Part shown: in pieces, positions 6,811 to 15,000 of the stretch | Position numbering within the stretch: position 1 is the stretch's first letter | Layout: each line of letters begins with the position of its first letter | Program-made: the position numbers and the translations under genes | Notes under the pieces: model-generated | Databases searched by the model: none | What the model was told of the DNA's origin: nothing | What the model saw: the letters and a program-made list of their open reading frames with translations, nothing else | From: Penaeus vannamei | Lineage: Eukaryota > Arthropoda > Malacostraca > Decapoda > Penaeidae | NCBI RefSeq assembly: GCF_042767895.1 | Contig: NC_091582.1 | Coordinates: 20,735,061 to 20,750,060, forward strand | DNA length: 15,000 nucleotides | Direction of reading: 5' to 3'

Positions 6811-6969
6811 AGAGAAGGCATATTAGGCTCCTAATTTGCTCGCAAATTGTCCCCGACTAATGATCCTTCCGCCTAATGGATGTTGCAATGTGCATAGAAC
6901 GGCTGTTGACTTTAATGACCATTCTTAGCGGGTATTTAGTATATGAATGCGTGTACGGTTATGTGTCTA

Positions 6970-6972
<3 letters not shown>
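6811..6972. other. Unique AT-leaning sequence, no gene seen
   Basis: Complex sequence with repeated CTAATG(A/G) words (for example CCGACTAATGATCC and CGCCTAATGGATG) ending at the TC array. The plus-strand frame that begins here is open for only about 30 codons before entering the array and carries no motif I know. Confidence 0.45.
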
Positions 6973-7021
<49 letters not shown>

Positions 7022-7022
7022 C

Positions 7023-7073
<51 letters not shown>
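6973..7073. repeat. Interrupted (TC)n microsatellite
   Basis: Two TC runs, 6973-7017 and 7024-7073, are separated by the six bases ATCCCG. The near-equal lengths on either side suggest a single array interrupted by substitutions. Confidence 0.96.
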
Positions 7074-7077
<4 letters not shown>

Positions 7078-7772
7078 CTGTCCCGTCGCTCCATCCACTA
7101 ACTTTAACCTCAGTACCACCCCCCCCCAAAAAAAAAAAAATAAATAATCAAAGAACGAATCAACGGCACATATTAAACGACCACCGTGTCATGTGCGTGT
7201 TTTTCGCTTGGACACCAAAGGGAACCCGTTTTCTCTTGCTTGTTCCATTTTCTTTCTGTCGCTTGCTTTCGTTTTCTATTCTTGCGATGTTTCCATTTTC
7301 CTTTTATCGGTGGTTTCCCATGTATTTTTAAAGATTATTAATTGATATATTGTCTTTTGATTTTAAGACCAAGCATCTTTGTATTTATTATTATTTTTTT
7401 ATATTTGATTTTAATACGAATTTATTAATGAAAGTTTTGGCAATTAGAAGTATTCCCGATACTTATTTATTAAAATATTTTAGCAGCTAAAATCGGCCAC
7501 ATTTCCCTCGCGTTTCCCTGTTCGTAGAAGGAGAGAGGTAGACCTAGAGAATCCATAGGCCTATCGCCACAATTTATCACTAGGCCTCAACCCGAGAGCT
7601 TTTGGGAGTGAAGAGGATATAATATCTGGGTTTTCGTAGTGATCCCTTCCTCCTGATTATCATCGTCTTTTTCTTGTTTCTTGTTTATCTGATTCTTCTT
7701 TTCCGGTTTGTTTTCTGTCTTCTTTGTCCTCGTGTCTCATTTTTTTTCCTTTTCTTATTCTGATCATGATGC
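7074..7772. other. AT-rich unique region, no gene recognised
   Basis: About 700 bases with no long open frame. A C9 run (7119-7127) abuts an A13 run (7128-7140). T/A-rich sequence with TTATTATTATT patches fills 7330-7450. A perfect odd palindrome ATTTTAGC-A-GCTAAAAT lies at 7477-7493. Two TAGGCCT words occur near 7555 and 7584. The stretch from about 7660 becomes T/C-rich toward the next pyrimidine tract. Nothing identifies a transposon or RNA gene. Confidence 0.5.
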
Positions 7773-8160
7773 TTGTTTGTGATTATTTATCTATTTTTTT
7801 TTCTTTTTCGTTTTTCTATTTTCTTCATCTCCCTCCTCCTTTTTCCTCACTATCCTCATTCTCATAATTTTTCCTCTTCCTCTTTCTTTTCTCCTCATCC
7901 TTCCTCTTTTCCCTCTTTCCCTTTCTCCCTTCCCCATTTACCCTTCCTCGTCCCCTTGCCTCACTCCTCCCTCTCCTGCTCTTTCCCTTTCCTCTCTCCC
8001 TCCTCCTCTTTCCTCTCTTCCCTCCTTCCTTCTCACTTCCTCTCTCCTCCTCCTCCTCTTTCCCCTCTTTCCTCCCTCCTTCTCCCTTCCTCTCCTCATC
8101 CCTTCTCCCCTCGTCCTCTCCCACCTCCCCTCATCCCTTCCCCCTCTCTCCCCCCCTGTC
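7773..8160. repeat. Homopyrimidine tract, T-rich grading to C-rich
   Basis: TTTTTCTTTTT-type sequence with some A and G up to about 7870 is followed by CTCCTCCTC, CCCTCTTTCC and CCTTCTCCC variants to 8160, with few purines. It ends CCCCCCTGTCAG, an acceptor-like junction with the unique island that follows. Ser/Phe/Pro frames through it are compositional. Confidence 0.9.
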
Positions 8161-8293
8161 AGTGGCCTGCAATGTCGGGGTCATTTACGAGTAATTAATG
8201 TGACAGATTTCCGGGCGCGCGAGCCCAGGCTTTCATATTTTGATCACTCGTGCTTTGTGGCCTCGGGCGGCGCCGCCCGAGCTGCTCTTGGGC
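8161..8293. other. Unique island with a perfect 20-bp palindrome
   Basis: Complex sequence with CpG-rich patches (CCGGGCGCGCGAG near 8211) and the homeodomain-type core TAATTAAT at 8192-8199. A perfect palindrome CTCGGGCGGCGCCGCCCGAG occupies 8262-8281. Short open frames here match nothing I know. Confidence 0.6.
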
Positions 8294-8400
8294 TTTTTTT
8301 TTGGGGGGGGGGGGGCGGTTGGGGGGTATTTCGGGTTTTGTTTTTTAAAAGGTTGTTGGGGTTTTGAGTTTTTGTTTTTTGTTGTTGTTGTGGTTGTGTT
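8294..8400. repeat. Homopolymer block T9-G13 and G/T-rich sequence
   Basis: T9 (8294-8302) abuts G13 (8303-8315), followed by CGG, TT, G6 and then T/G-only sequence with GTTGTTGTTGTGG near 8380. The G runs meet the spacing for a G-quadruplex on the + strand. The repeated change of homopolymer makes this a likely sequencing-error spot. Confidence 0.8.
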
Positions 8401-8424
8401 GTTTGTGTCTTTATTTTTATTTGG

Positions 8425-8515
8425 TTATCGTCGTATTTTCATCGTAACCGTTATCATAACCATGATGATCATCGTCGTCATCGTCATCATCATCAACATC
8501 ATGATGCTATTCATT
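8425..8515. repeat. Degenerate (ATC/GTC)n trinucleotide array
   Basis: ATCGTCGTC, ATCATCATC and ATGATGATC words alternate through about 90 bases. It is diverged enough to include both ATC and its complement GAT. Confidence 0.8.
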
Positions 8516-8620
8516 ATTATTTTTATAGTTACATTTATCATTAATGACATTTTTTCTTAATGCTTTTAGTGTGGGAGTGTTTGGGTATCAAAGGATCGTT
8601 TTCGGTTAATATATATATTT
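8516..8620. other. AT-rich spacer, no gene
   Basis: Short A/T-rich sequence with a TATATATATT patch near 8611. No motif or gene is seen. Confidence 0.45.
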
Positions 8621-9022
8621 TTTCTTTCTCGCTCTCTTTTTTTCTTTCTCTCTTTCTTCTATCTCTTTCTTTCTTCCTTCTCTTTCTTCTTTCTCTCTCG
8701 TTCTTTCTTCTTTCTCTCTTTCTTTCTTCTTTCTATCGTTCTTTTTGTCTTTCTCTTTTTCTTCTTTCTTTCTCCTTTCTTTCTTCCTCACTTTCTTTCT
8801 TCTTTCTCTCTCGTTCTTTCTTCTTTCTCTCTTTCTCCTTTCTTTCTTCCTCTCTTTCTTTCTTCCTTTTTCTTCTTTCTCTTTCTTCTTTCTCTCTTTC
8901 TTCTTTCTTTCTTCTTTCTCTCTTTCTTTCTTCTTTCTCTCTTTCTCCTTTCTTTCTTCCTATCTTTCTTCCCTTTTTCTTCTTTCTCTCTTTCTTTCTT
9001 TCTTCTTTCTCTCTTTCTTTCC
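8621..9022. repeat. (TTTC)n-type pyrimidine array with higher-order copies
   Basis: About 400 bases of CTTT, CTCT and CTTCT words. A longer phrase, TTTCTTCTTTCTCTCTCG then TTCTTTCTTCTTTCTCTC, occurs around 8699 and again around 8812, an offset of 113, so part of the array grew by duplicating a block larger than the basic tetranucleotide. Phe/Ser/Leu translations are not genes. Confidence 0.92.
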
Positions 9023-9385
9023 CTTACAAAACTCTACCACTCAGGGTCTCACTAGGGAAGGTAATTATGAATATGTAACATCGCGTAATTACGTTATTCA
9101 TGTATTATATTTTTCTTGGTATTGATGAGAATGAGGGTCGATGTTGAACTTAAGTTTGAATGTTCAAGTTATTCCCTTCGTATGTATATTCTGAAGACTA
9201 TATATGTGTTTTTTTCTTTCTTTTTTGTTGATCGGTATTGTAATATCTGTGGATGTAAAAAGGTAGAGGTGGATTGCAAGGTTTAATCGGCATTTTGAAG
9301 GAAAAAGTTCATCCTATTAGAGAAATCTGCCGTGTAATCATCGCGTTCAAAAATGGACAGATTTGTGCATCGGAGTTCAATTAGT
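9023..9385. other. AT-rich unique region with small inverted repeats
   Basis: About 360 bases with no recognised gene. A hairpin candidate at 9067-9101 has arms ATGAATA(T)GTAA and TTAC(GT)TATTCAT. TTGAAC (9144-9149) and GTTCAA (9162-9167) form another small pair. A T-rich run with TTTTTTCTTTCTTTTTT lies near 9210-9227. No mobile-element features are visible. Confidence 0.5.
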
Positions 9386-9604
9386 TTATGGACGCGCACA
9401 CGTACACGCACACGCACGCGAACACGCGCACACACACACACGCGCACACACACACACACGCGCGCACACACACACGCACGCACACACACACGCGCACACC
9501 CACACACACACGCACACACACGCGCGCACACACACACGCGCGCACACTCACACACACACACGCACACACAATCAAACACACACACACACACAAACACACA
9601 AACA

Positions 9605-9659
<55 letters not shown>

Positions 9660-9700
9660 GCACGCACACACGCACACGCAAACGCCCGCCCACCCACCCG
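9386..9700. repeat. (CACACG)n / (CA)n array
   Basis: CACACG, CACGCG and CACACA units alternate from about 9395 to 9590. Two short ATACC/ATCAA-containing interruptions follow, then a pure CA run at about 9611-9654, then ACGC variants to 9700. Thr-His and Cys-Val translations come from the repeat. It is on the opposite strand sense to the TG array at 10916-11146. Confidence 0.95.
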
Positions 9701-9800
9701 CACGTAGATCGACGCTGCGTACTTCACACGCAACGGAGCGCAACGAAAGAGCCAGAAATGACCGCAAAAAAGCCATTTATTTCCCTTGGGCGATCTTGTA
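9701..9800. other. Short unique island
   Basis: About 100 bases of complex, CpG-containing sequence between the CA and CTC arrays. No gene is recognised. Confidence 0.45.
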
Positions 9801-10111
9801 GCTTGCCTCCCCCTCACTCTCTCCTCCTCCTCCTTCTTCTTCTCCTCCTCCTCCTCCTTCTCCTCCTTCTCCTCCTTCCCCTTCTTCTCCTCCTTCCCCT
9901 TCTCCTTCTCCTCCTTCCCCTTTCCTCCTTCCCCTTCTCCTCCTCCTTCCCCTTCCCCTTCTCCTCCTCCTTCCCATCCCCTTCTCCTCGTCCTCCTCGT
10001 CGTTGTCGTCCTCCTCCTCCCCCTCCTCCTCCTCCTCCTCCTCCCCCTCCCCTCCTCCTCCTCCCTCCTCCTCCTCCCCATCCCCTCCTCCTCCTCCTCC
10101 TCCTCCTCCTG
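9801..10111. repeat. (CTC/CTT)n trinucleotide pyrimidine array
   Basis: TCC and TTC trinucleotides with CCCCTT variants form about 310 bases of nearly pure pyrimidine, broken by GTCCTCCTCGTCGTTGTCGTC near 9988-10008. A final perfect CTC run leads to TGCAG at 10110-10114, again an acceptor-like edge. Leu/Ser/Pro frames are repeat translations. Confidence 0.95.
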
Positions 10112-10339
10112 CAGTGCTAGAAATAACGTTGTTTTTTGGTCACAATAATGGTGGTGATGGTTATAGGAATGTCTGAAATCATTCGCAGTGTTATTGTATA
10201 ATTACTAGTAATGATAATCTTCATAATAATAACGACGACGACGATTTTTTTTTTCTAAATGATGATACTAATGATAATAAGGATTACAATGATGATAATG
10301 ATAAATATAAGGATGGTAGTTTTGATGATAATAAGGATA
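10112..10339. other. AT-rich sequence grading into GAT/AAT repeats
   Basis: Mixed AT-rich sequence to about 10200, then loose ATAATAACGACGACGACG and GATGATAATGATAAT repeats with a T9 run near 10246. It is the decayed edge of the minisatellite that follows. Confidence 0.6.
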
Positions 10340-10605
10340 ATGGTAATGATGATGATAATGAGATTAAGGTAAAGGGTAATAATGATAATAATGAGATTAA
10401 GGTAAAGGGTAATAATAATGATGATAATGAGATAAGGTAAAGGGTAATGATAATGATAATGATGAGATTAAGGTAAGGGGTAATGATACTGATAATGATG
10501 AGATTAAGGTAAAGGGTAATAATGATAATGATGAAATTGATTAAATTAAGGTAAAGAATAATGATAATGATGAAATTGATTAAATTAAGGTAAAGGATAA
10601 TAATA
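10340..10605 (+). repeat. Minisatellite GATGAGATTAAGGTAAAGGGTAAT-type
   Basis: Seven copies of a 33-42-base unit are anchored by AAGGTAA at 10366, 10399, 10434, 10470, 10506, 10548 and 10587 (offsets 33, 35, 36, 36, 42, 39). The unit is GAGATTAAGGTAAAGGGTAAT plus a variable number of AATGAT words. The last two copies carry a GAAATTGATTAAATT variant. Each anchor contains AAG|GTAA, a close match to a 5' splice donor, and the copy at 10470 reads AAG|GTAAGG. Confidence 0.88.
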
Positions 10606-10915
10606 AAGATAAAAATGCACCCAATCAGGAGCCTCGCCTTGTCCCTGCACGTTCATTCCCTGTTGCAACTTGGCGAGAGCGAGCAATCCGCGCTTCCTCG
10701 AAGACAAAGCAGCGGCGAGAACGGCATTCCATTTTCAAGAAAACCTTCTTCGGCCACTTAAAGGTCTCTGCGAGGGGATGACTGCGCCGGGGTGTGGCCT
10801 TGAATGGGAACTTGGGAGCGCTTCGGTCGTGGCGTTGTGTTTTATTTATGTGTGGAGTTGTTTGGTTGTTTGTTTAATGAACGGGCAATTTTTTTATCGT
10901 CATGTGTCGTTATAT
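10606..10915. other. Unique island, GC-rich in its middle
   Basis: Complex sequence with CpG-rich parts around 10675-10810. A plus-strand frame runs from before 10670 through the island and on into the TG array. Its first 60 or so codons are not repetitive, but they show no motif I know and there is no in-frame ATG near the left boundary. I leave it unassigned; it could be conserved non-coding sequence or a decayed exon. Confidence 0.45.
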
Positions 10916-11146
<231 letters not shown>

Positions 11147-11239
11147 TATTTACTTACTCAGCTTGCAGAATCACACATCATTGCACATTTTAATTTTTTA
11201 GATATTTTCGTATATATATTTACTTACCTAGAATAGCCT
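11147..11239. other. AT-rich spacer, partly similar to the next repeat's tail
   Basis: TTTATTTACTTACT and TATATATTTACTTACCTA phrases resemble the TATTTACTTATTTACTT tail of the tandem unit that follows, so this may be a decayed outer copy. Confidence 0.45.
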
Positions 11240-11560
11240 GATAGCTTAAGCGTTTTTCGAAAGGGAGGAGAAGGATATTCATAAAGAAAGGGGAGTGTTG
11301 TTTGGTTGTTTATTTTCATATCTACTTATTTATTTATTTTCATTTATTGATAGCGGATACGTAATATGAAAGGGAGGAATAGGAAGATATGGAGAAAAGG
11401 GGAAGGTGTGTTTCATTGTTTATTTTCCTATTTACTTATTTACTTGTTTATATATTTTTATCTATTGATTTGCATTGCATTGTCCGATAGCGGAGACGTA
11501 TTTCGAAAGGGAGAAGGGATGTATGGAGAAAAAGGGGAAGCCGTGGTTGGTTGGGGTCGT
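11240..11560. repeat. Three-copy tandem repeat, ~110-140 bases
   Basis: Each copy begins GATAGC (11240, 11349, 11486), then has an ACGTAT/GCGTTT-type patch, CGAAAGGGAG or TGAAAGGGAG, a GGA-rich stretch with GATATGGAGAAAAGG-like words, and GGGGAAG or GGGGAG. A GTTTATTTTC(A/C)TAT(T/C)TACTTATTTA tail is present in copies one and two. Periods are 109 and 137; the second copy has a longer AT tail. Copy three lacks the AT tail. I recognise no known element. Confidence 0.7.
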
Positions 11561-11569
11561 TTCGCTTGG

Positions 11570-12215
11570 CCTGTGTGATGGAGAGGGGGGGGTGGTTGCT
11601 AAGGTGGGTTGCTCAGGTGGCTGGGTGGTTGAATGCGCTATTTATGGGGGGGGAGGGAGAGGGGAAGAGGAGGGAGGGAGGGGGAGTGGGTGTGGGTGGG
11701 AGAGAGGAGGAAGTGAGGGAGGGGAGGGAGGGAGGAGGAAGTGAGGGAGGGAAGGGGTAGAGAGGTGGAGTGGGGGAGAGGAGGAGGAGGAGGAGGGAGT
11801 GGGAGGGGATGAAGAAGAGGAGGAGAAGGGATGAGGAAGAGGGAGGAGGAGTGGGAGGGGATGAAGAAGAGGAAGGAGGAGAAGAAAGGATGAGGAAGGG
11901 GAGGAGGAGTGGGAGGTGATGAAGAAGAGGAAGGAGAAGAAGGGATGAGGAAGGAGAGGGGAGTGGGAGGGAATGAAAAAGAGGAAGGAGGAGAAGAAAG
12001 GATGAGGAAGAGGAAGGAGGAGGAGTGGGAGGGGATGAAGAAGAAGAGGAAGGAGGAGGAGAACGGATGAGTACGAGGAGGAGGACAGGAGTTAGAGTGG
12101 AGGAAGGAGGTGGAAAGGGAGAAAGGGAAGAAAAGAGAGTAGGAAGGGGAGGAAGAGGAAGAACCGGCAAGGAAAGGGGTAAGAGGTGGGAGGAGGAGGG
12201 AGTGGGAGGGGGAGA
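11570..12215. repeat. Homopurine tract with a 52-62-base minisatellite
   Basis: G-rich GGAGGGA repeats lead into a regular array anchored by GTGGGAGG at 11799, 11851, 11909, 11963 and 12025 (offsets 52, 58, 54, 62). The unit is roughly GTGGGAGGGGATGAAGAAGAGGAAGGAGGAG plus AAAGGATGAGGAAG. Less regular purine sequence follows to 12215. The minus strand stays open as a Ser/Pro/Leu-rich frame of 400 codons (11613-12815) purely because of composition. Confidence 0.9.
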
Positions 12216-12292
12216 AGGAAAAGCTATTCGTGGGTTGATCCAATTTACAGATGATGGGCGAGATGGCAGACTTGTCAATATTGGTGTGGAGG
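12216..12292. other. Unique island inside the purine tract
   Basis: About 75 bases of complex sequence interrupt over a kilobase of purine. One frame reads AIRGLIQFTDDGRDGRLVNIG, which is not repetitive, but I recognise no family and neither side offers splice-like borders. It may mark an insertion, or remnant sequence around which purine repeats expanded. Confidence 0.5.
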
Positions 12293-12640
12293 AAGAGGGA
12301 GGTGAGGGGGAGGAAGAGGGTAGGGGAAGTTGGGGAGGGAGAGGAAGGGAGAGGAAGGGGGGAAAGAGGGATGGGAAGGGGAATGGGGAGGAAGAGGGGA
12401 AGGGAGGGGAGTGGGGAGGAAGAGGGAGGAGAGGGGGAAGGAAGAGGGAAGGGAGGGGGAGTGGGGAGGAAGAGGGAGGGAGGAGAGGAGAGGAAGGGGG
12501 AAGGGGAGGGGGAAGAAGAAGGGAGGGGGAGGGGAGGAAGAGGGAGGGGAGGGGGAAAAGTAGTGGGGAGAAAGAGGGGAAGGGGAGTGGGGAAGCAGGG
12601 AGAGGCGTTGGGGAAAGCGAACAGAAGGAAGGGAAGAATG
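12293..12640. repeat. Homopurine tract (GGA/GGGGAAG family)
   Basis: Purine sequence with repeated GTGGGGAGGAAGAGGG and GGGGAAGG words, for example near 12390, 12411 and 12461. Triplex-forming potential is high. No gene is present. Confidence 0.94.
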
Positions 12641-13060
12641 AATGAAGGAAGTTAAAAGGGTTGAGAGAGGAGCGAGGACGTAGGAAGGAATAAATCGCGG
12701 TCGAATGGAAGACAGGGAAGAGAGAGGACGAAGATGAAGAATAAGGGAAAATTGTAGAAAAAAAACTTAAAGACCATTGTATTTTACTTGTTTTTGGTGT
12801 TTGTTTTTTGTTCATTTACATTTTTGAATTATTCACAATCGTATTTTTGCTGTGTAATCGTTTCTTATACGTATATTTATTCAATTTTTTTTAATAATGG
12901 ATTATTTACAATCATATATTTTTATTTCTAATAATTTCATATAAGTGTATTTACTTTGATATTATTGTTATTATTAAGATTATTATTATTATTTTATTTA
13001 TTTATATATTTTTATTTTTTATTTTTTTATGTTTTTTTTTTTTCATTTCCACTTCCGTTT
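12641..13060. other. Purine-to-AT transition, no gene seen
   Basis: 12641-12760 is A/G-rich but less regular. From 12770 on the sequence is T/A-rich with TTATTATTATT patches (12960-12995) and T9 runs (near 13032). A duplicated word, (A/T)TCACAATC-GTATTTTT / TTACAATCATATATTTTT, occurs near 12832 and 12906, suggesting a weak ~74-base repeat. No recognisable gene. Confidence 0.5.
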
Positions 13061-13262
13061 GCGATGCCCATTCCGTGCTTTTACGCGATGACCGAATGCG
13101 CTGGCTCATTACGTTGCGTTAATTGACTAATTATTTCCTTTATTGCACTGCGCTTGTTGTCTTCATATTTAATTTCACTGAGTTTTCACGGGCGGGACTC
13201 TCTCTGGAAGCCCGGTTCTTAATTGTGTTCCGGCCGGATTAAGCTGTTTTATTTATTTCGGG
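13061..13262. other. Unique island with clustered homeodomain-type cores
   Basis: Complex sequence of about 200 bases, CpG-containing, between long AT-rich repeats. It carries TTAATTG (13119-13125) and TAATTA (13128-13133) only a few bases apart, next to CATTACGTTGCG. It looks like the type of non-coding island that can be conserved, but conservation cannot be judged from one sequence. Confidence 0.45.
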
Positions 13263-13626
13263 GTATTTATTGGGTAATTTTTAAAAATCTATTATTATTA
13301 TTATTTGTTTTATTTATTTTTATTTATTTTTTTTATTATTATTATTATTTTTTTTTTTTGCTATTTTTCATTTTTGTTAATTTTTGTTATTTTTGTCTTT
13401 TTTCTGGTCTTGGCGTTCGTTGGTTGGTTGGTGTGTTAGTGTAATGTTGATTGCATTTAATGTATTTGGGTATTATTGTTAATTTTTGTGATTTTATGTT
13501 ATTTTAGGATCTTGGTGGTTGACGTGGTTGTGTGACGTTAATTGAACTTTATTCATTTGGTTAATGATTATCATTATTATCATTATTCTTATGTGGTTGT
13601 GTAACGTTAATTCATTTATTTGGTTA
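13263..13626. other. T-rich region with ATT patches
   Basis: TTATTATTATT and TTTTTATTTATTT patches, a T-only run near 13350-13359 and TTGGTTGGTTGG near 13418. A TGTGGTTGTG(T/A)(A/G)ACGTTAATT(G/C)A phrase occurs twice (about 13522 and 13592), as a weak ~70-base repeat. No gene is seen. Confidence 0.55.
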
Positions 13627-14520
<894 letters not shown>

Positions 14521-15000
14521 TTGAAGGAGGAAGAAGGGATGAGTGTAAGAAGAGAAGGCGGGGGAGGGAAGGAAGGAGGGAGAGAGGGGAAGGAAGAGAA
14601 AGAGGAGGAAAGGAGGGAGATAGTGAGACGGGAAGGGAAGGAGAGGGAGAAGGGGTGGGAGGGAGGTAGGGAAGGAAGGAGAAAGGGGGAGGGAGGGAGG
14701 GAGAGAGGAAGGCAAGGTGAGAGGCAGACATGGAGAGAGGAAAGGAAAGCGAGAAAGGGGAAGGAGGAAGGAGTAAAGAATGGGAAGGATGATGGAAAGG
14801 GAAGGAGAGAAGGAATTAAAAGGGTGATGGAGAGAAAGATTTATTTGATAAATAGATATACAAGAGAAGAAGAGAGAGTCGGAAATATAGATAAAAACTA
14901 AACGAGCGACAATAAAAAGTAGGCAGAAAGAGGAAAAGAAGAATCAAGAGAAATGAGAGAAAGAGAGACAATAAGACAGACAGACAACACGAATGATAGT
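14521..15000. repeat. Homopurine tract, reaching the window edge
   Basis: GGAAGGA, GGGAGGGA and GAGAAAGA words fill 14521-14830, with more mixed A-rich sequence containing TTTATTTGATAAATAG near 14840-14856. The last 60 bases include (GACA)n-like ACAGACAGACA. The tract probably continues beyond the window. Confidence 0.85.

Noticed and set aside
7477..7493. Palindrome ATTTTAGC-A-GCTAAAAT as an operator
   Set aside because: It is perfect but short and AT-rich in AT-rich DNA. Chance is a sufficient explanation.
9353..10120. 255-codon plus-strand frame joining Thr-His and Leu/Pro strings
   Set aside because: It is a translation of the CA and CTC arrays joined by chance through a 100-base unique island.
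10340..10605. CRISPR-like array
   Set aside because: Repeats are adjacent with variable AAT/GAT filler rather than unique spacers of constant length, in a eukaryotic SSR setting with no cas genes.
11613..12815. 400-codon minus-strand open frame
   Set aside because: It is a Ser/Pro/Leu string produced by the complement of a purine tract, with no domain, no mixed composition and overlap with tandem repeats.

Overview
This window looks like non-coding DNA from an animal nuclear genome dominated by simple-sequence repeats. By eye, more than half of it is microsatellite, homopurine/homopyrimidine tract or degenerate minisatellite. It has very long (CT)n, (AG)n, (CA)n/(TG)n and (ATT)n arrays with short unique islands between them, several of them GC-rich. 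That density and mix, with no bacterial-style gene packing, fits a crustacean such as a penaeid shrimp or another decapod. This is an inference from texture only: there is no diagnostic gene, and another SSR-rich invertebrate is possible.

I recognise no protein-coding gene, rRNA, tRNA, CRISPR array or intact transposon. The long open frames all translate repeats (Ser-Leu, Arg-Glu, Cys-Val, Thr-His, poly-Tyr/Leu/Ile, Pro-rich) and are open only because the repeat units lack stop codons.

Layout. 1-300: a CA/TA microsatellite edge, then a unique island with a CpG-rich stretch carrying GC-box and E-box motifs. 300-810: a degenerate CACTCG-type hexamer array. 811-1590: a pyrimidine arm, a ~50-bp island and a purine arm. 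1591-2194: C-rich and unique DNA with a G-quadruplex candidate. 2195-2380: a compound AG/TGTGCG/TCTG array. 2381-3053: a unique island with a nested hairpin, a purine tract, then more unique DNA. 3054-3690: a TG array, a decayed three-copy A-rich tandem and a GC island. 3690-4095: a G-rich minisatellite. 4210-5960: mostly pyrimidine tracts, including an uninterrupted-looking (CT)n(CCCT)n block. 5961-6972: the largest complex-sequence region, with a splice-acceptor/donor juxtaposition, a GC-rich open stretch, a diverged inverted repeat and a local duplication. 6973-7772: a TC array and AT-rich unique DNA. 7773-9022: pyrimidine tracts around a unique island with a perfect 20-bp palindrome. 9023-10111: unique DNA, a CACACG/CA array and a CTC array. 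10112-11240: a GAT-type minisatellite with a repeated donor-like motif, a unique island and a TG array. 11240-12640: a three-copy ~110-140-bp tandem, then purine minisatellites. 12641-13626: AT-rich DNA with a unique island. 13627-14420: an ~800-bp ATT array. 14421-15000: a short unique piece and a final purine tract.

The region could be intergenic or intron sequence. The best hint of an intron is the tract ending in TTTGCAG joined directly to GTAAGG at 6130/6131, which resembles a recursive splice site or an exon edge. I found no convincing new multi-gene system. The signals worth following are structural or RNA-level: the splice-like motif, the inverted repeat at 6266-6513, the donor-motif minisatellite at 10340-10605, the G-rich array at 3690-4095 and the palindrome at 8262-8281.
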